Made by a program: the position numbers and the translations under genes. This document shows, piece by piece, positions 25,521-36,058 of a DNA stretch of 64,000 nt. The notes under the pieces were generated by a model. It searched no databases, was not told the DNA's origin, and was given only the letters and a program-made list of their open reading frames with translations. Position 1 is the first letter of the stretch, and each line of letters begins with the position of its first letter. Source of the stretch: Tabrizicola soli (GTDB lineage Bacteria; Pseudomonadota; Alphaproteobacteria; Rhodobacterales; Rhodobacteraceae); assembly GCF_015999335.1 (NCBI RefSeq), contig NZ_JAEACP010000002.1:62001-126000 (forward strand). Reading direction: 5' to 3'.

Positions 25521-26471
25521 ATGACCGGGACCACGCACTACACCTTCTTCCTCCTGCGCGAATTCACCCACCTCGCCTTTTCCTGCGCCGTGGAACCGCT
25601 TCGCATCGCCAACTACGTCTCGGGCCGGCCGCTCTACCGCTGGACGCTGGCCAGCGAGGACGGCCACAGCGCCACCTGCTCGAACGGCTCGGTCACGCTG
25701 ACCGATCAGGGGCTGGAGCCGACGCGCCATGCCGACCGGCTGTTCGTCATCTCGGGCACCAACGTGCAGAACCTGACCTCTGCGCCGGTGCTGTCCTGGC
25801 TGCGGCGCGAGCGGGCGGCGGGTACGCCGCTCGGCGCGATCTGCTCGGGCGCCTATGTGCTGGCGAAGGCGGGGTTCCTGGACGATGTGGAGACGGCGGT
25901 CCACTGGGCCTGGCACGACCTTTTCACCGAAGAGTTTCCCGACGTCCGCCTCGTGCGCAATGTCTTCGCCGCGCGCGAGAAGATCATCACCGCCTCGGGC
26001 GGCACGGCGGCCGCGGACCTGATGCTGCACCTGATCGGCCGCGACCACGGCAAGGACCTCGCGACCGAGGTCGCCGACCAGATGGTCTACAACGCCGTGC
26101 GCGAGGGGACGGCGGCGCAGCGCGTCTCGATCCAGTCGCGGCATGGGATGCGCAACCAGCATCTGATGCGGGCGATCGCGATGATGGAGGAGACGATCGA
26201 GACCCCGATCTCGCCCAGCCTGATCGCCGAGGACCTCGGGATTTCCACCCGGCAGCTGGAGCGGCTGTTCGGGCGCTACCTGAACTCCACGCCGAAGCAC
26301 TACTTCATGGAGATGCGGCTGCACCGGGCGCAGAACCTGCTGCTGCAGACCGAACAGTCGATCACCGAGATCGCGATGGCCTGCGGGTTCCAGACCACCT
26401 CGCATTTCTCGCGCGTGTTCCGCGCGCATTTCGGCACCTCGCCGGTGCAGAAGCGCGCCACGCGGGGCTGA
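25521..26471 (+). CDS. GlxA-family AraC regulator with DJ-1/PfpI-like domain (GbdR-like)
   Basis: A 316-residue regulator: an N-terminal class I glutamine-amidotransferase-like domain (with AICSGAYVLAKAG near 110) and a C-terminal double AraC helix-turn-helix (about 215-312). The ATG at 25521 follows GAAGG; an ATG at 25506 lies too close to the terminator. GbdR of Pseudomonas, which activates glycine betaine and dimethylglycine catabolism, has this architecture. Position right after a betaine importer supports a betaine-sensing role, by inference. Confidence 0.87.
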   Translation: MTGTTHYTFFLLREFTHLAFSCAVEPLRIANYVSGRPLYRWTLASEDGHSATCSNGSVTLTDQGLEPTRHADRLFVISGTNVQNLTSAPVLSWLRRERAAGTPLGAICSGAYVLAKAGFLDDVETAVHWAWHDLFTEEFPDVRLVRNVFAAREKIITASGGTAAADLMLHLIGRDHGKDLATEVADQMVYNAVREGTAAQRVSIQSRHGMRNQHLMRAIAMMEETIETPISPSLIAEDLGISTRQLERLFGRYLNSTPKHYFMEMRLHRAQNLLLQTEQSITEIAMACGFQTTSHFSRVFRAHFGTSPVQKRATRG

Positions 26472-26477
26472 GCGGGA

Positions 26478-27236
<759 letters not shown>

Positions 27237-27315
27237 CTAGCCGGGAGGAAACCGACATGCCAGTTCCCTTGCTGGTCCCGTGGGGCTAGCCTGCCCCGGA
27301 AAGCGAGGCCCCCCG

Positions 27316-28419
27316 ATGCTCCACAAGATCAGCGCCCAAGGCATCACCGCCAGCTTCGCCGCAAGGGGCGGTGTGCTGCGGCAGTTCGCCGTGACGGACG
27401 AGGGGGGCGAGATCGCCCCCCTGCACCACGCCCCCTGGGCGGCCGAAGAGGTTCCTGCCGATGCCCCGCCGCACCAGGCCTGGCTCGCCGGGGATTTCCT
27501 CGCCGCACCGATGGGGCCGGGCCCGGAGGGGCTGCACGGGCTGGCGGCGAACGGCGACTGGCGGGTGCAGCCCACGGACCCCGGCACGGTGCGCGCGGTC
27601 CTGGACGGTGCGGTCCATGGCGCGACCCTGGTCAAGGAGCTTGCCGTCGCCGACGGCCAGCCCTTTGTCTACCAGCGCCACCTCTTCATCGGCGGCACCG
27701 GCGCGCTGCCGGTCTCGAATCACGCGATGGTCCATGTCCCGAACGGCGCGAAACTCTCCTTCTCGCGCAAACGCTGGTGGGAAACCCTGGCGGGGCCGCT
27801 GGAGACGGTGAACGGCCGCTCCTGCCTCGCCTATCCCCGCCGGGCCGAGGACGCGGCCGAGTTTCCCGGCGCCGACGGCGGCACGGTGAACCTGCACCGC
27901 TATCCCTGGGGCGAGCGGCACGAGGATTTCGTCTCCGGCATCGAGGACCCGGCCTCGTCCCTGGGCTGGACCGCCGTGGTCCGGCCAAAGGAGGGCGACC
28001 TTTTCCTGTCGCTGCGCAACCCGGCGCAACTGCCGATGACCATGCTCTGGCATTCGAACGGCGGCAGGGATTACGCGCCCTGGAACGGCAGGCACAGGGC
28101 CTGCCTTGGGGTCGAGGAGGGCGCGGTCCTGCCGGTGCTCGGACTTTCCTCGCGCGAGGAACCCGATCCCCTGACCGCCGCCGGCCAGCCCGCGCTCCTC
28201 CGGCTCGACCCGCAGGGAACGGCCGAGGTCCGCCACATCCTGGGCGCGATCCACTGGCCCTCGGGCCAGTCGGTGGCCGGGGTGATGCTGGAGGGCGACG
28301 TGCTGACCGTCACCGGCGACTGGGGGGCGGAACGCAAGCTGCCGATCCGGGGCGGTTGGCTGGGCTTGGCCGCAGCAGGCCAGGGCGGGAAGCCCCCCAG
28401 GCTGGACTGGGACCTTTGA
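27316..28419 (+). CDS. Aldose-1-epimerase-like (galactose mutarotase fold) protein
   Basis: A 367-residue protein dominated by beta structure. Landmarks typical of mutarotase-fold proteins are FVYQRHLFIGG near 120, NHAMVHVP near 138 and MLWHSNGGRDY-like motifs near 245. Classical catalytic His/Glu residues of GalM cannot be assigned with certainty. The ATG at 27316 is preferred to 27280 because AAGCGAGG precedes it. It lies alone between an SDR and a convergent galE. Function is uncertain; a sugar-binding or epimerase role is inferred from fold only. Confidence 0.6.
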   Translation: MLHKISAQGITASFAARGGVLRQFAVTDEGGEIAPLHHAPWAAEEVPADAPPHQAWLAGDFLAAPMGPGPEGLHGLAANGDWRVQPTDPGTVRAVLDGAVHGATLVKELAVADGQPFVYQRHLFIGGTGALPVSNHAMVHVPNGAKLSFSRKRWWETLAGPLETVNGRSCLAYPRRAEDAAEFPGADGGTVNLHRYPWGERHEDFVSGIEDPASSLGWTAVVRPKEGDLFLSLRNPAQLPMTMLWHSNGGRDYAPWNGRHRACLGVEEGAVLPVLGLSSREEPDPLTAAGQPALLRLDPQGTAEVRHILGAIHWPSGQSVAGVMLEGDVLTVTGDWGAERKLPIRGGWLGLAAAGQGGKPPRLDWDL

Positions 28420-28442
28420 CCTGTCGGCCGATCTCAGCAGAT

Positions 28443-28472
28443 GTTAAGAAGTCCTGAACGTCTTCTCTTAAC
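28443..28472. terminator. Hairpin between convergent mutarotase-like gene and galE
   Basis: GTTAAGAAG and CTTCTCTTAAC form an imperfect A+T-rich stem around a 10-nt loop in the 117-bp convergent spacer. There is no clear T-run, so terminator function is tentative. Confidence 0.35.
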
Positions 28473-28536
28473 CTGTTGAAATTGCACACGCTGAGTTTCC
28501 CGCCACGATGGCCACTCATCCCCGCATGTCCACAGG

Positions 28537-29523
28537 TCACGCGCCGAACCCCGGTTTCTGCGCCCAGGCCCAGGCGTCGCCGATCATCTGCCGCAGCGTC
28601 GAATGGCGTGGCTCCCAGCCCAGTTCCTGCACCGCCCGGCTTGAGGAGGAGACCAGCGCCGCCGCGTCCCCCGGCCGCCGCCCGGCGATCAGCACCGGCA
28701 CCTCCCGGTTGGTGACGGCGCGGCTGGCCTCGATCACCTCGCGCACCGAAAAGCCCCGCCCCGTCCCCAGGCAGAAGACGCCGTTGCCCCGGCCCTGCAT
28801 GAGATGCCGCAGGCCCAGGACATGCGCCTCCGCAAGGTCGGCCACATGGACGTAATCCCGCACGCAGGTGCCGTCCGGCGTCGGGTAATCCGTACCGAAG
28901 ACGCTCAGTGCCGGACGCCTGCCCGCCACGGCATCCAGCATCAGCGGAATGAGATGGGTCTCGGGCCGGTGCTGCTCGCCGATCTCGCCCTCGGGGTCGG
29001 CCCCGGCCACGTTGAAATAGCGGAAGATCACATGCGCAATCCCGAAGGCCGCGCCGAAATCGCGCAGCATCCCCTCGATCGCCAGTTTCGAGCCGCCATA
29101 GGCGTTGATCGGGCGTTGCGGCGTCTCCTCGGTCAGCAGCACGCCGTCCTGGTCGCCATAGGTCGCGCAGGTCGAGGAGAAGACGAAGTTCCGCACCCCC
29201 GCCGCCGCACATCCCTCCAGCAGGTTCAGCGCGCCGCCGATGTTCACGCGCCAGTAGCGGCCGGGATCCCGCATCGACTCGCCCACCAGCGACAGCGCCG
29301 CGAAATGCATCACCGCAACCGGGCGGTGTTCGGCCAGCGCGGCGTCGATCGCGGCGCGGTCCATCAGATCGCCCCGGACCAGCGGGCCCCATTTCACCGC
29401 CTCGGCCCAGCCGGTCGAGAGGTTGTCGAACACCACCGGCGTAAAGCCCGCCCGCGCCAGCGCCTTGCAGGCATGCGCTCCGACATAGCCCGCCCCGCCC
29501 GTCACCAGCACCTTGCCCGCCAT
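28537..29523 (-). CDS. galE: UDP-glucose 4-epimerase
   Basis: A 328-residue extended SDR of normal GalE length. NAD-binding TGGAGYVG is at 8-15, FSSTCATYG supplies the catalytic Ser/Thr near 118-126 and YGGSK near 142-146 the Tyr/Lys pair. RYFNVAGADP and DYPTPDGTCVRDYVHV are GalE signatures. It interconverts UDP-glucose and UDP-galactose for surface polysaccharide. It follows the RTX gene by 18 bp on the same strand and may share its transcript; ugd lies beyond. Confidence 0.95.
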   Translation of the reverse strand: MAGKVLVTGGAGYVGAHACKALARAGFTPVVFDNLSTGWAEAVKWGPLVRGDLMDRAAIDAALAEHRPVAVMHFAALSLVGESMRDPGRYWRVNIGGALNLLEGCAAAGVRNFVFSSTCATYGDQDGVLLTEETPQRPINAYGGSKLAIEGMLRDFGAAFGIAHVIFRYFNVAGADPEGEIGEQHRPETHLIPLMLDAVAGRRPALSVFGTDYPTPDGTCVRDYVHVADLAEAHVLGLRHLMQGRGNGVFCLGTGRGFSVREVIEASRAVTNREVPVLIAGRRPGDAAALVSSSSRAVQELGWEPRHSTLRQMIGDAWAWAQKPGFGA

Positions 29524-29541
29524 CTTCCGACCTAACCCGCG

Positions 29542-32500
29542 TCACAGGAACTGGATCTCGTCCACCAGAAATGTTGCGTCGAAAATCCCCCGGATGTCCA
29601 GCGATCCCGCCGCACCGAAGTCCAGCATCAGCCCCGAATCGGTGACCGTCGCCCCCGCCAGCAGCGCGGCAAGCGGCGGCGGGTCGCCCGGCCAGAGCGC
29701 CGCCGACAGCAGGATCCGGTCCTCGCCCCCGGTGAAATCGGCCAGCACATCGCATCCGCCGGTGAAGACGAACGTATCCGCGCCCGAACCGCCGGAAAGC
29801 CAGTCGTTCCCCCCACCGCCATCCAGCCAGTCGCCTCCCTCGCGTCCCGAAAGGCTGTCATCGCCCGCCCCGCCTGCAAGCCGGTTGGCAAGAGCATCCC
29901 CCGCCAGCCGATCCGCAAAGCGCGAGCCCTCCAGATCCTCGATCGAGATATGGCTGTCGCCCTTCGCATCGCCCTGGTTCTGCGCGGGCAGCGCGAGATC
30001 CACCACCACCCCGGCCGCCGCATCGGCGTATGAGGCGAGATCCTGCCCCGCCCCCCCGTCCAGCCGGTCGGCCCCCGCCCCGCCGATCAGCAGGTCATCC
30101 CCCTCCCCGCCCAAGAGCGAATCATTTCCCGCCCCGCCCGCCAGCCAGTCGTCCCCCGCGCGGCCCTCCAGCCAGTCGTTGCCGGTCAGGCCCCAGACCC
30201 GGTCGCCGTTCGCACTGCCTAGGAAGCGGTCCGCGCCCTGGCCCAGTTCATGGGCCTCGATCCCCAGGTAGAGGTCGCCCAGCGCGTCGCCGCTGTTGGC
30301 CGAGGGCAGCGCCAGGTCGATCCGCAGCGCAGCGGTCGAAGTCCGGTAGCTGGCAAGGTCGTACCCGTCGCCCCCGTCCAGAAGGTCACTGCCCGCGCCG
30401 CCGATCAGCAGGTCATCCCCCGCGCCGCCGTAAAGCATGTCGTTGCCCGCCCCGCCGCTCAGGGTGTCGATCCCCGCATCTCCGTCGAGAACGTCATTGC
30501 CTGCGTCGCCCTCCAGCCGGTCGTCGCCCCCGCGCCCGTGCAAGAGGTCGTTGCCGCCACCGCCGATCAGCAGGTTTGCCAGGTGGTCCCCGTAAAGCGA
30601 GTCCGCGGCCGCGGTGCCGGTGATCTGTTCGATCTCCACCAGCCGGTCCAGCGCCGCCTCGCCCAGGTTGCGGGCGGGATCGGCCAGGTCGACCAGGATC
30701 GCGGCGGTCATGTCGGCAAAGCTCGCCATGTCCAGTCCCGCGCCGCCGATCAGCAGGTCCGCCCCCGCGCCGCCGGCCAGCGTGTCGTCGCCCGCGCCGC
30801 CGTCCAGCGTGTCGTTGCCGGCCCGGCCCGCAAGACTGTCGGCGCCGTCCAGCCCGAGGATCAGGTTCGCCGCCGCGTCGCCCAGCAGCGTGTCGGCATA
30901 GGCCGAGCCTTCCAGTTCCTCGATCCCGAAATAGCTGTCGCCCTTGGCATCGCCGAGGTTGCCCCTCGGCGATGCCAGGTCCACCCTCACCGCGGCAAAG
31001 GCATCGGCATGGCTCACCCGGTCGCACCCCGACCCGCCCTCCAACCGATCCGCGCCCGCACCGCCGATCAGCGTGTCATCCCCCTCGCCGCCCAGAAGGC
31101 TGTCGTTGCCCGCGCCCCCCGAGAGCCAGTCGTTGCCGCCCTCGCCGCGCAGAAGGTTGGCCAGCCCGTCGCCCGCCAGGCTGTCGGCGAAGGCACTTGC
31201 CACCACCGCCTCCACCCCCAGCAGCATGTCGCCCGCCGCGGCCCCGGCGTTGCGGCCCGGATCGGACAGATCGAGCACCAGCCCCGCCCCCGCATCGCTG
31301 TAGAAGACGGTATCCAGACCCGCCCCGCCCTCCAGCCAGTCGGCCCCCTCGCCGCCCCAGAGACTGTCGTTGCCGTCGCCGCCCGAGAGGCGGTCGCCGC
31401 CCTCCTCGCCGTGCAAGAGGTCATTGCCCGCCCCGCCCGCAAGGCTGTCCTCCCCCGCGCCGCCCCAGAGGGAATCGTTGCCAAGCCCGCCGTCCAGACT
31501 GTCCTCGCCCTCGCGGCCGTGGATCTGGTCATTGCCCGCGCCGCCGATCAGCCGGTTCGCGCCCCCGTCGCCGCCGATCGTGTCGGCACCCGCGCCGCCG
31601 ATCAGCCCCTCGATCCCGGCGTAGACATCCCCCGCCGCCTCGCCCGTGTTCAGCGGCGGCGCGGCAAGGTCCAGCCGCAGGGCGGTGGCGACCTCGTAGG
31701 CGGCCATGTCCAGCCCCGCACCGCCGATCAGCAGGTCCGCCCCCGCGCCGCCGGCCAGCGTGTCGTCGCCCGCGCCGCCGTCCAGCGTGTCGTTGCCCGC
31801 CCGGCCCGCAAGACTGTCGGCGCCGTCCAGCCCGAGGATCAGGTTCGCCGCCGCATCGCCCAACAGCGTGTCGGCATGGGCCGAGCCTTCCAGTTCCTCG
31901 ATCCCGAAATAGCTGTCGCCCTTGGCATCGCCGAGGTTGCCCCTCGGCGATGCCAGGTCCACCTTCACCGCAGCAAAGGCATCGGCATGGCTCACCCGGT
32001 CGCACCCCGACCCGCCCTCCAGCCGATCCGCGCCCGCACCGCCGATCAGCGTGTCATCCCCCTCGCCGCCCAGAAGGCTGTCGTTGCCCGCGCCGCCCGA
32101 CAGAAGGTCGTTGCCGGCGCCTCCGTCCAGAAGATCATTGCCCGCGCCGCTCTCGGCGAGGTCATTGCCCGAGGCGCCGAAGAAACGATCGCCGAACGCG
32201 GTCAGCAGGAAGCCTTCGAGGGTGACGAATGTGTCGCCCAGCGCATCGCCGGTCGAGAGGCCGGGCGTGCGCAGGTCCAGCGTCAGGGCGGAGGGACTGT
32301 CGGCATAACTCGCGAAATCCACGCCGGCATTGCCCTCCAGCCGGTCGGCCCCGGCCCCGCCGACCAGCGTGTCGGACCCGTCGTTGCCATAAAGCGAATC
32401 ATTACCGCCGCGACCGAAGATCAGGTCATTGCCGCCGACGCCATGCAGGATATTGGCCAGATGATCGCCATGCAGCGTATCGGCATGGGTGCTGGCCTCG

Positions 32501-34536
32501 ATCTCCTCGATCCCGATGAAAAGATCGCCCGCCGCCTCGCCGGTATTGCGCTGGGGTTCGGCGAGGTCGAGAAGGATCCCCTCCGTCGCCTCGCGATAGC
32601 TGGCCCGGTCGCGGCCCGCGCCACCATCCAGCATATCCGCACCCGCCCCGCCCGAAAGCGTGTCGTTCCCCGCGCCGCCATACAGGCTGTCGTTGTCCAG
32701 AAGCCCCCAGAGCCGGTCGTTCCCCTCGCCCCCGTCGATCCAGTTCCGGCCACTGTCGCCGGTAAGGCTGTCGGCGAAGCCCGAACCGATGATCCCCTCG
32801 ATCCCCGAATAGCCTTGCCCCTGGGCGAGCCCGGTGTTCAGGCCCGGCGATTGCAGGTTGACCCGCAGGCCCGTGGGCGACTCGGAAAAGGCGATCCGGT
32901 CCAGCCCCGCCCCGCCCGTGATCGTGTCGGCGCCGGGGGTGGCGATGAAAAGGTCGTCCTCTCCGGTGCCGTCAAGCCGGTCGTCCTGTGCGGTGCCGCG
33001 GATCTGCCCGCCGGAATGGGCCGGATCGGGCAGGCTGTGCCAGAGACCGACGAAATCCGTCAGGCGGAAGCTCTGCGGCAGGATCGGCAGGCCGTTGGCC
33101 GAGTGGATCTCCAGCACCTCGTCGCCATGGGCGATGCGGGCCCCCGTCGCGGTGGCGGCGATCGTCAGGCTGGCCAGCGAATGTACCCGCCCCCAGGCCG
33201 ACAGGTCGATCCGGTCGATCCCCGGCTGGAAATCGGCGATCACGTCGACCGCCCCGTCGCGCCCCAGGACGAAGAGATCGGCCCCCGCGCCACCATGCAG
33301 CACATCCGCTCCGCCGCCGTCGCCCAGGATGTCGTCGCCGCCCTCGCCCCGAATGGTCTCGTCGCCCTCGCCGCCCAGGATCATGTCGCCGGATGCCCCG
33401 CCGTCCAGGCTGGCCGGCCCCTCGCCGCCCGTGATCATGGGGGCCAGCGGGCCGGGGTCGATCCGCAGCCGGGTGATCCCCGTGCCCTCGCCCGCGACGA
33501 AAAGGTCGACCTGACCGTCCACCACCCGCGCGGTCATCGCGGTGATGTTGTCCAGCGCCAGCCCCGGCAGCTGCAGTTGCTGGCCCACCGGCAGCAGCTG
33601 CCCGTCCGGCGCAAGCAGCATCACCGTGATTCCGCCATCCGCGCCGCCCGCGATCACCAGCGCCCGGTCGCCGACGGTCACCACCTCCAGCGCCAGCACA
33701 CCCTGGAAGCGGGTGTCCAGCGTGTCGATCACGTGATCCGTCGCCCGCATCAGCCCGCCCGCCGCGATCTCGATCACGCTGACCGAGGACGAGCCGCGAG
33801 AGGCGACCAGCAGGTAGGAATGGCCCCAGACCTCCACCGCCTCGACCGCCGAGGGATCGCCCAGCCCCAGCCCCTGCGGCACGCCGATCATCGTCGGGCT
33901 GGCCAGCGTCCCGTCGGGCAGGACCTTGAAGGCGCGGACCACATCGGCGGCAAGCGAGAGGCTGACCAAAAAGGTCTCGGCCCCGACCCGCACCGGGGCC
34001 AGGGCCGAGATGTCGATCCCCGCCTGGGCGCCCGAGACAACCATCGGCGCCAGCCGCGTCATCGCGCCGTTCGCCGCGACGGCATGGGCGTGGACCGTCG
34101 CCTCACCCGGTCGGGCGGCATAGAAGAAGGTCGCGGCGCCGACCTCCACCACCGCCTGGGCGCAGATCGTCCCTGCCAGGCTTCCCGGCAGCTGCAAGCC
34201 CGCGCCCAGCGTCCCGTCGCCCTGAACCGCCAGCGTCCGCACCCCGGCCTGGTTCGCGCCCGAGACGACAAGATGCGGCGCACCATTGACCTGCAGCAGC
34301 TCCAGTCCCGCCGGGGCGGGCAGCGTGGTTCCGGGGGCCAACCCCTCCTGGTCGATCAGCGCCATCGCGCCGTCGACATCCAGCGCCAGCACCCCCCCGC
34401 CCGCGCGCGTCGCCGTATACAGCACGAGGTTCCCGCCCCGCACCGCCAGCTGCATGTCACAAATACCGGAGACCAGGTTCAGCGGCGCAGCCGTGAACGT
34501 CTCCACAACATGGACTTTGAACACCCGAGGCCCCAC
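29542..34536 (-). CDS. Large RTX (haemolysin-type calcium-binding repeat) secreted protein with N-terminal beta-propeller-like domain
   Basis: A 1664-residue protein with no Sec signal. Residues about 1-370 form repeated strands with ALDVDG-like and LVVSG-like segments, suggesting a beta-propeller. From about 390 on come many RTX nonapeptides (GGxGxDxLx), grouped in blocks separated by SYADA...DLA...GDA.GD...IE.LEGS segments. The C-terminal 60 residues are hydrophobic and glycine/aspartate rich, as in type I secretion signals. Two blocks are nearly identical at DNA level (see repeats). No type I secretion genes are in the window. Location between galE and ugd suggests a surface or matrix role, for example Ca-dependent adhesion. 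Confidence 0.9.
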   Translation of the reverse strand: MGPRVFKVHVVETFTAAPLNLVSGICDMQLAVRGGNLVLYTATRAGGGVLALDVDGAMALIDQEGLAPGTTLPAPAGLELLQVNGAPHLVVSGANQAGVRTLAVQGDGTLGAGLQLPGSLAGTICAQAVVEVGAATFFYAARPGEATVHAHAVAANGAMTRLAPMVVSGAQAGIDISALAPVRVGAETFLVSLSLAADVVRAFKVLPDGTLASPTMIGVPQGLGLGDPSAVEAVEVWGHSYLLVASRGSSSVSVIEIAAGGLMRATDHVIDTLDTRFQGVLALEVVTVGDRALVIAGGADGGITVMLLAPDGQLLPVGQQLQLPGLALDNITAMTARVVDGQVDLFVAGEGTGITRLRIDPGPLAPMITGGEGPASLDGGASGDMILGGEGDETIRGEGGDDILGDGGGADVLHGGAGADLFVLGRDGAVDVIADFQPGIDRIDLSAWGRVHSLASLTIAATATGARIAHGDEVLEIHSANGLPILPQSFRLTDFVGLWHSLPDPAHSGGQIRGTAQDDRLDGTGEDDLFIATPGADTITGGAGLDRIAFSESPTGLRVNLQSPGLNTGLAQGQGYSGIEGIIGSGFADSLTGDSGRNWIDGGEGNDRLWGLLDNDSLYGGAGNDTLSGGAGADMLDGGAGRDRASYREATEGILLDLAEPQRNTGEAAGDLFIGIEEIEASTHADTLHGDHLANILHGVGGNDLIFGRGGNDSLYGNDGSDTLVGGAGADRLEGNAGVDFASYADSPSALTLDLRTPGLSTGDALGDTFVTLEGFLLTAFGDRFFGASGNDLAESGAGNDLLDGGAGNDLLSGGAGNDSLLGGEGDDTLIGGAGADRLEGGSGCDRVSHADAFAAVKVDLASPRGNLGDAKGDSYFGIEELEGSAHADTLLGDAAANLILGLDGADSLAGRAGNDTLDGGAGDDTLAGGAGADLLIGGAGLDMAAYEVATALRLDLAAPPLNTGEAAGDVYAGIEGLIGGAGADTIGGDGGANRLIGGAGNDQIHGREGEDSLDGGLGNDSLWGGAGEDSLAGGAGNDLLHGEEGGDRLSGGDGNDSLWGGEGADWLEGGAGLDTVFYSDAGAGLVLDLSDPGRNAGAAAGDMLLGVEAVVASAFADSLAGDGLANLLRGEGGNDWLSGGAGNDSLLGGEGDDTLIGGAGADRLEGGSGCDRVSHADAFAAVRVDLASPRGNLGDAKGDSYFGIEELEGSAYADTLLGDAAANLILGLDGADSLAGRAGNDTLDGGAGDDTLAGGAGADLLIGGAGLDMASFADMTAAILVDLADPARNLGEAALDRLVEIEQITGTAAADSLYGDHLANLLIGGGGNDLLHGRGGDDRLEGDAGNDVLDGDAGIDTLSGGAGNDMLYGGAGDDLLIGGAGSDLLDGGDGYDLASYRTSTAALRIDLALPSANSGDALGDLYLGIEAHELGQGADRFLGSANGDRVWGLTGNDWLEGRAGDDWLAGGAGNDSLLGGEGDDLLIGGAGADRLDGGAGQDLASYADAAAGVVVDLALPAQNQGDAKGDSHISIEDLEGSRFADRLAGDALANRLAGGAGDDSLSGREGGDWLDGGGGNDWLSGGSGADTFVFTGGCDVLADFTGGEDRILLSAALWPGDPPPLAALLAGATVTDSGLMLDFGAAGSLDIRGIFDATFLVDEIQFL
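30725..31116. repeat. Long direct repeat within RTX gene, copy A
   Basis: A 392-bp segment repeated at 31703-32094, about 97 percent identical by eye (roughly ten differences). The 978-bp offset equals 326 codons, so the duplication is in frame and copies whole RTX blocks. Confidence 0.9.
31703..32094. repeat. Long direct repeat within RTX gene, copy B
   Basis: Second copy of the 392-bp element at 30725-31116. Both copies contain a perfect 14-bp inverted repeat (31923-31955 here, 30945-30977 in copy A). Confidence 0.9.
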
Positions 34537-34624
34537 ACAGACCCTATTTACCCAAGGATCAGGGTTGCCCGAACGTCCTTACTTTCCGCTGAAGCCATCC
34601 GGGCCGAATTGGGACCTTTCCACC

Positions 34625-34641
34625 GGATTTTCGGAAAATCC
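34625..34641 (-). terminator. Perfect hairpin just after ugd
   Basis: GGATTTTC and GAAAATCC form an 8-bp perfect inverted repeat with a single central base, 3 bp past the ugd stop on the minus strand. The T-rich flank is built into the stem. It may end the ugd transcript before the RTX promoter. Confidence 0.5.
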
Positions 34642-34644
34642 CGC

Positions 34645-35949
34645 CTAGCGGCCGACGCCGACATAGGCGGTGAAACCCGCCTCCAGCACCTCGTCGCGGT
34701 CGTAGATGTTGCGCAGGTCCGCCATGCGCGGCATCGCCATCTTCCGCGCCATCCTGGCCAGGTCGAGGCCCCGGAACTCGTTCCACTCGGTCAGGAGCAC
34801 CACCAGATCGGCCCCTGTCGCGGCCTGGTAGGGGTTCTCGATCCACTTCACCCCCGGCAGCAGCGCCTCGCCCTCGTGCCGGCCCTGGGGGTCGCTGATC
34901 CGCACCTTCGCCCCGGCCCCCACCAGCGCCGGCACGATGGTCAGCGCCGGCGCGTCGCGCATGTCGTCGGTGTTGGGCTTGAAGGTCACGCCCAGCACCG
35001 CGATCGTCCGGTCGCGCAGGCTGCCTTCGCAAAGGTCGAGGATCTTGTCGATCATCCGCCGCTTCACCTCGTCGTTGACCTTGATCACGGTCTCGACGAT
35101 CTGCACCGGCGCGGCATGCTCCTGCCCGATCCGGGCCAGCGCCCTGGTGTCCTTGGGAAAACAGCTGCCGCCATAGCCGGGTCCCGCATGCAGGAACTTG
35201 TCGCCGATGCGCCCGTCCATGCCGATGCCGCGGGCCACGGCCTTCACATCCGCCCCCACCCTCTCGCATAGGGCAGCGATCTCGTTGATGAAGGTGATCT
35301 TGGTCGCAAGGAAGGCATTGGCCGCGTATTTGATCATCTCCGCGCTTTCCAGCCCGGTATAGACAACCGGAAACTCGCGCAGCGAGAGCGGCCGGTAAAG
35401 CTCGGCCATGACCTTCCTCGCGCGCTCCGATTCCACGCCGACGACCACCCGGTCGGGATGCATGAAATCGTCGATCGCCGCGCCTTCGCGCAGGAACTCG
35501 GGGTTCGATGCGACATCGAACTCGGCCTGGGGATTGGCGGCGCGGATCGCATCGGCCACCTTGCGGTTGGTGCCGACCGGGACGGTGGACTTGGTGACCA
35601 CCACCGCCGGGCCGGTCAGCGCCCGCCCGATCTCCTGGGCCGCGCCCATCACATAGGTCAGGTCGGCGTGGCCGTCGCCCCGGCGGGTGGGCGTGCCCAC
35701 GGCGATGAACACCGCCTCGGCCCCGTCCACCGCCTGCGCCAGATCGGTGGTGAACGACAGCCGACCGGCCGCGATGTTCTTTTCCAGCAGCGCCTCCAGC
35801 CCCGGCTCGAAGATCGGCACCTCGCCGGCCCGCAGCCGCTCGATCTTGCCCACGTCCCTGTCGACGCAGACCACCTCATGCCCGAAATCCGAAAAACAGG
35901 CCCCCGAGACCAGCCCCACATAGCCCGTCCCGATCATCGCAATGCGCAT
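34645..35949 (-). CDS. ugd: UDP-glucose 6-dehydrogenase
   Basis: A 434-residue UDP-glucose/GDP-mannose dehydrogenase. The Rossmann motif GTGYVGL is at 8-14, GTPTRRGDGHADL near 85, the nucleophile Cys263 in GYGGSCFPKD and the C-terminal GVTFKPNTDDMRDAP segment. The open frame reaches 36096, but the ATG at 35949 begins the canonical MRIAMIGTGYVG. It makes UDP-glucuronate for exopolysaccharide or LPS. It precedes the RTX gene, with galE beyond, forming a surface-carbohydrate neighbourhood. Confidence 0.95.
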   Translation of the reverse strand: MRIAMIGTGYVGLVSGACFSDFGHEVVCVDRDVGKIERLRAGEVPIFEPGLEALLEKNIAAGRLSFTTDLAQAVDGAEAVFIAVGTPTRRGDGHADLTYVMGAAQEIGRALTGPAVVVTKSTVPVGTNRKVADAIRAANPQAEFDVASNPEFLREGAAIDDFMHPDRVVVGVESERARKVMAELYRPLSLREFPVVYTGLESAEMIKYAANAFLATKITFINEIAALCERVGADVKAVARGIGMDGRIGDKFLHAGPGYGGSCFPKDTRALARIGQEHAAPVQIVETVIKVNDEVKRRMIDKILDLCEGSLRDRTIAVLGVTFKPNTDDMRDAPALTIVPALVGAGAKVRISDPQGRHEGEALLPGVKWIENPYQAATGADLVVLLTEWNEFRGLDLARMARKMAMPRMADLRNIYDRDEVLEAGFTAYVGVGR

Positions 35950-36022
35950 GAAGCATCCCCAAATGCAGCCGAGGGCCTGTCTATGGAGGCCGATGGCGGC
36001 TGTCAAATGGCCAAAAGGCAAT

Positions 36023-36048
36023 CCGGACCGCATCCTCATGCGGTCCGG
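36023..36048 (-). terminator. Terminator after DUF2793 gene
   Basis: A perfect 11-bp stem CCGGACCGCAT / ATGCGGTCCGG with a 4-nt loop. Reading the minus strand, it begins 10 bp past the DUF2793 stop and is followed by a short T-run (CCTTTTGG). Confidence 0.75.
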
Positions 36049-36058
36049 GTAGAGATCG

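Noticed and set aside
23187-26429. A 1080-codon minus-strand open frame across proV, proW, proX and the GlxA gene
   Set aside because: It spans four well-supported plus-strand genes and has the His/Arg/Gln-rich composition of a GC-driven shadow frame.
29800-32700. Dense short repeats that could suggest a CRISPR or satellite array
   Set aside because: Repeats are codon-phased (27-bp multiples) and encode RTX nonapeptides in one continuous frame. There is no constant repeat with unique spacers and no cas gene.
30250-35271. A 1673-codon open frame on the plus strand opposite the RTX gene
   Set aside because: It is antisense to a clear RTX protein, has no domain, and is rich in Arg/Pro/Ala/Val repeats that mirror the complementary strand of glycine-aspartate codons. 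Long antisense frames are expected at this GC content.
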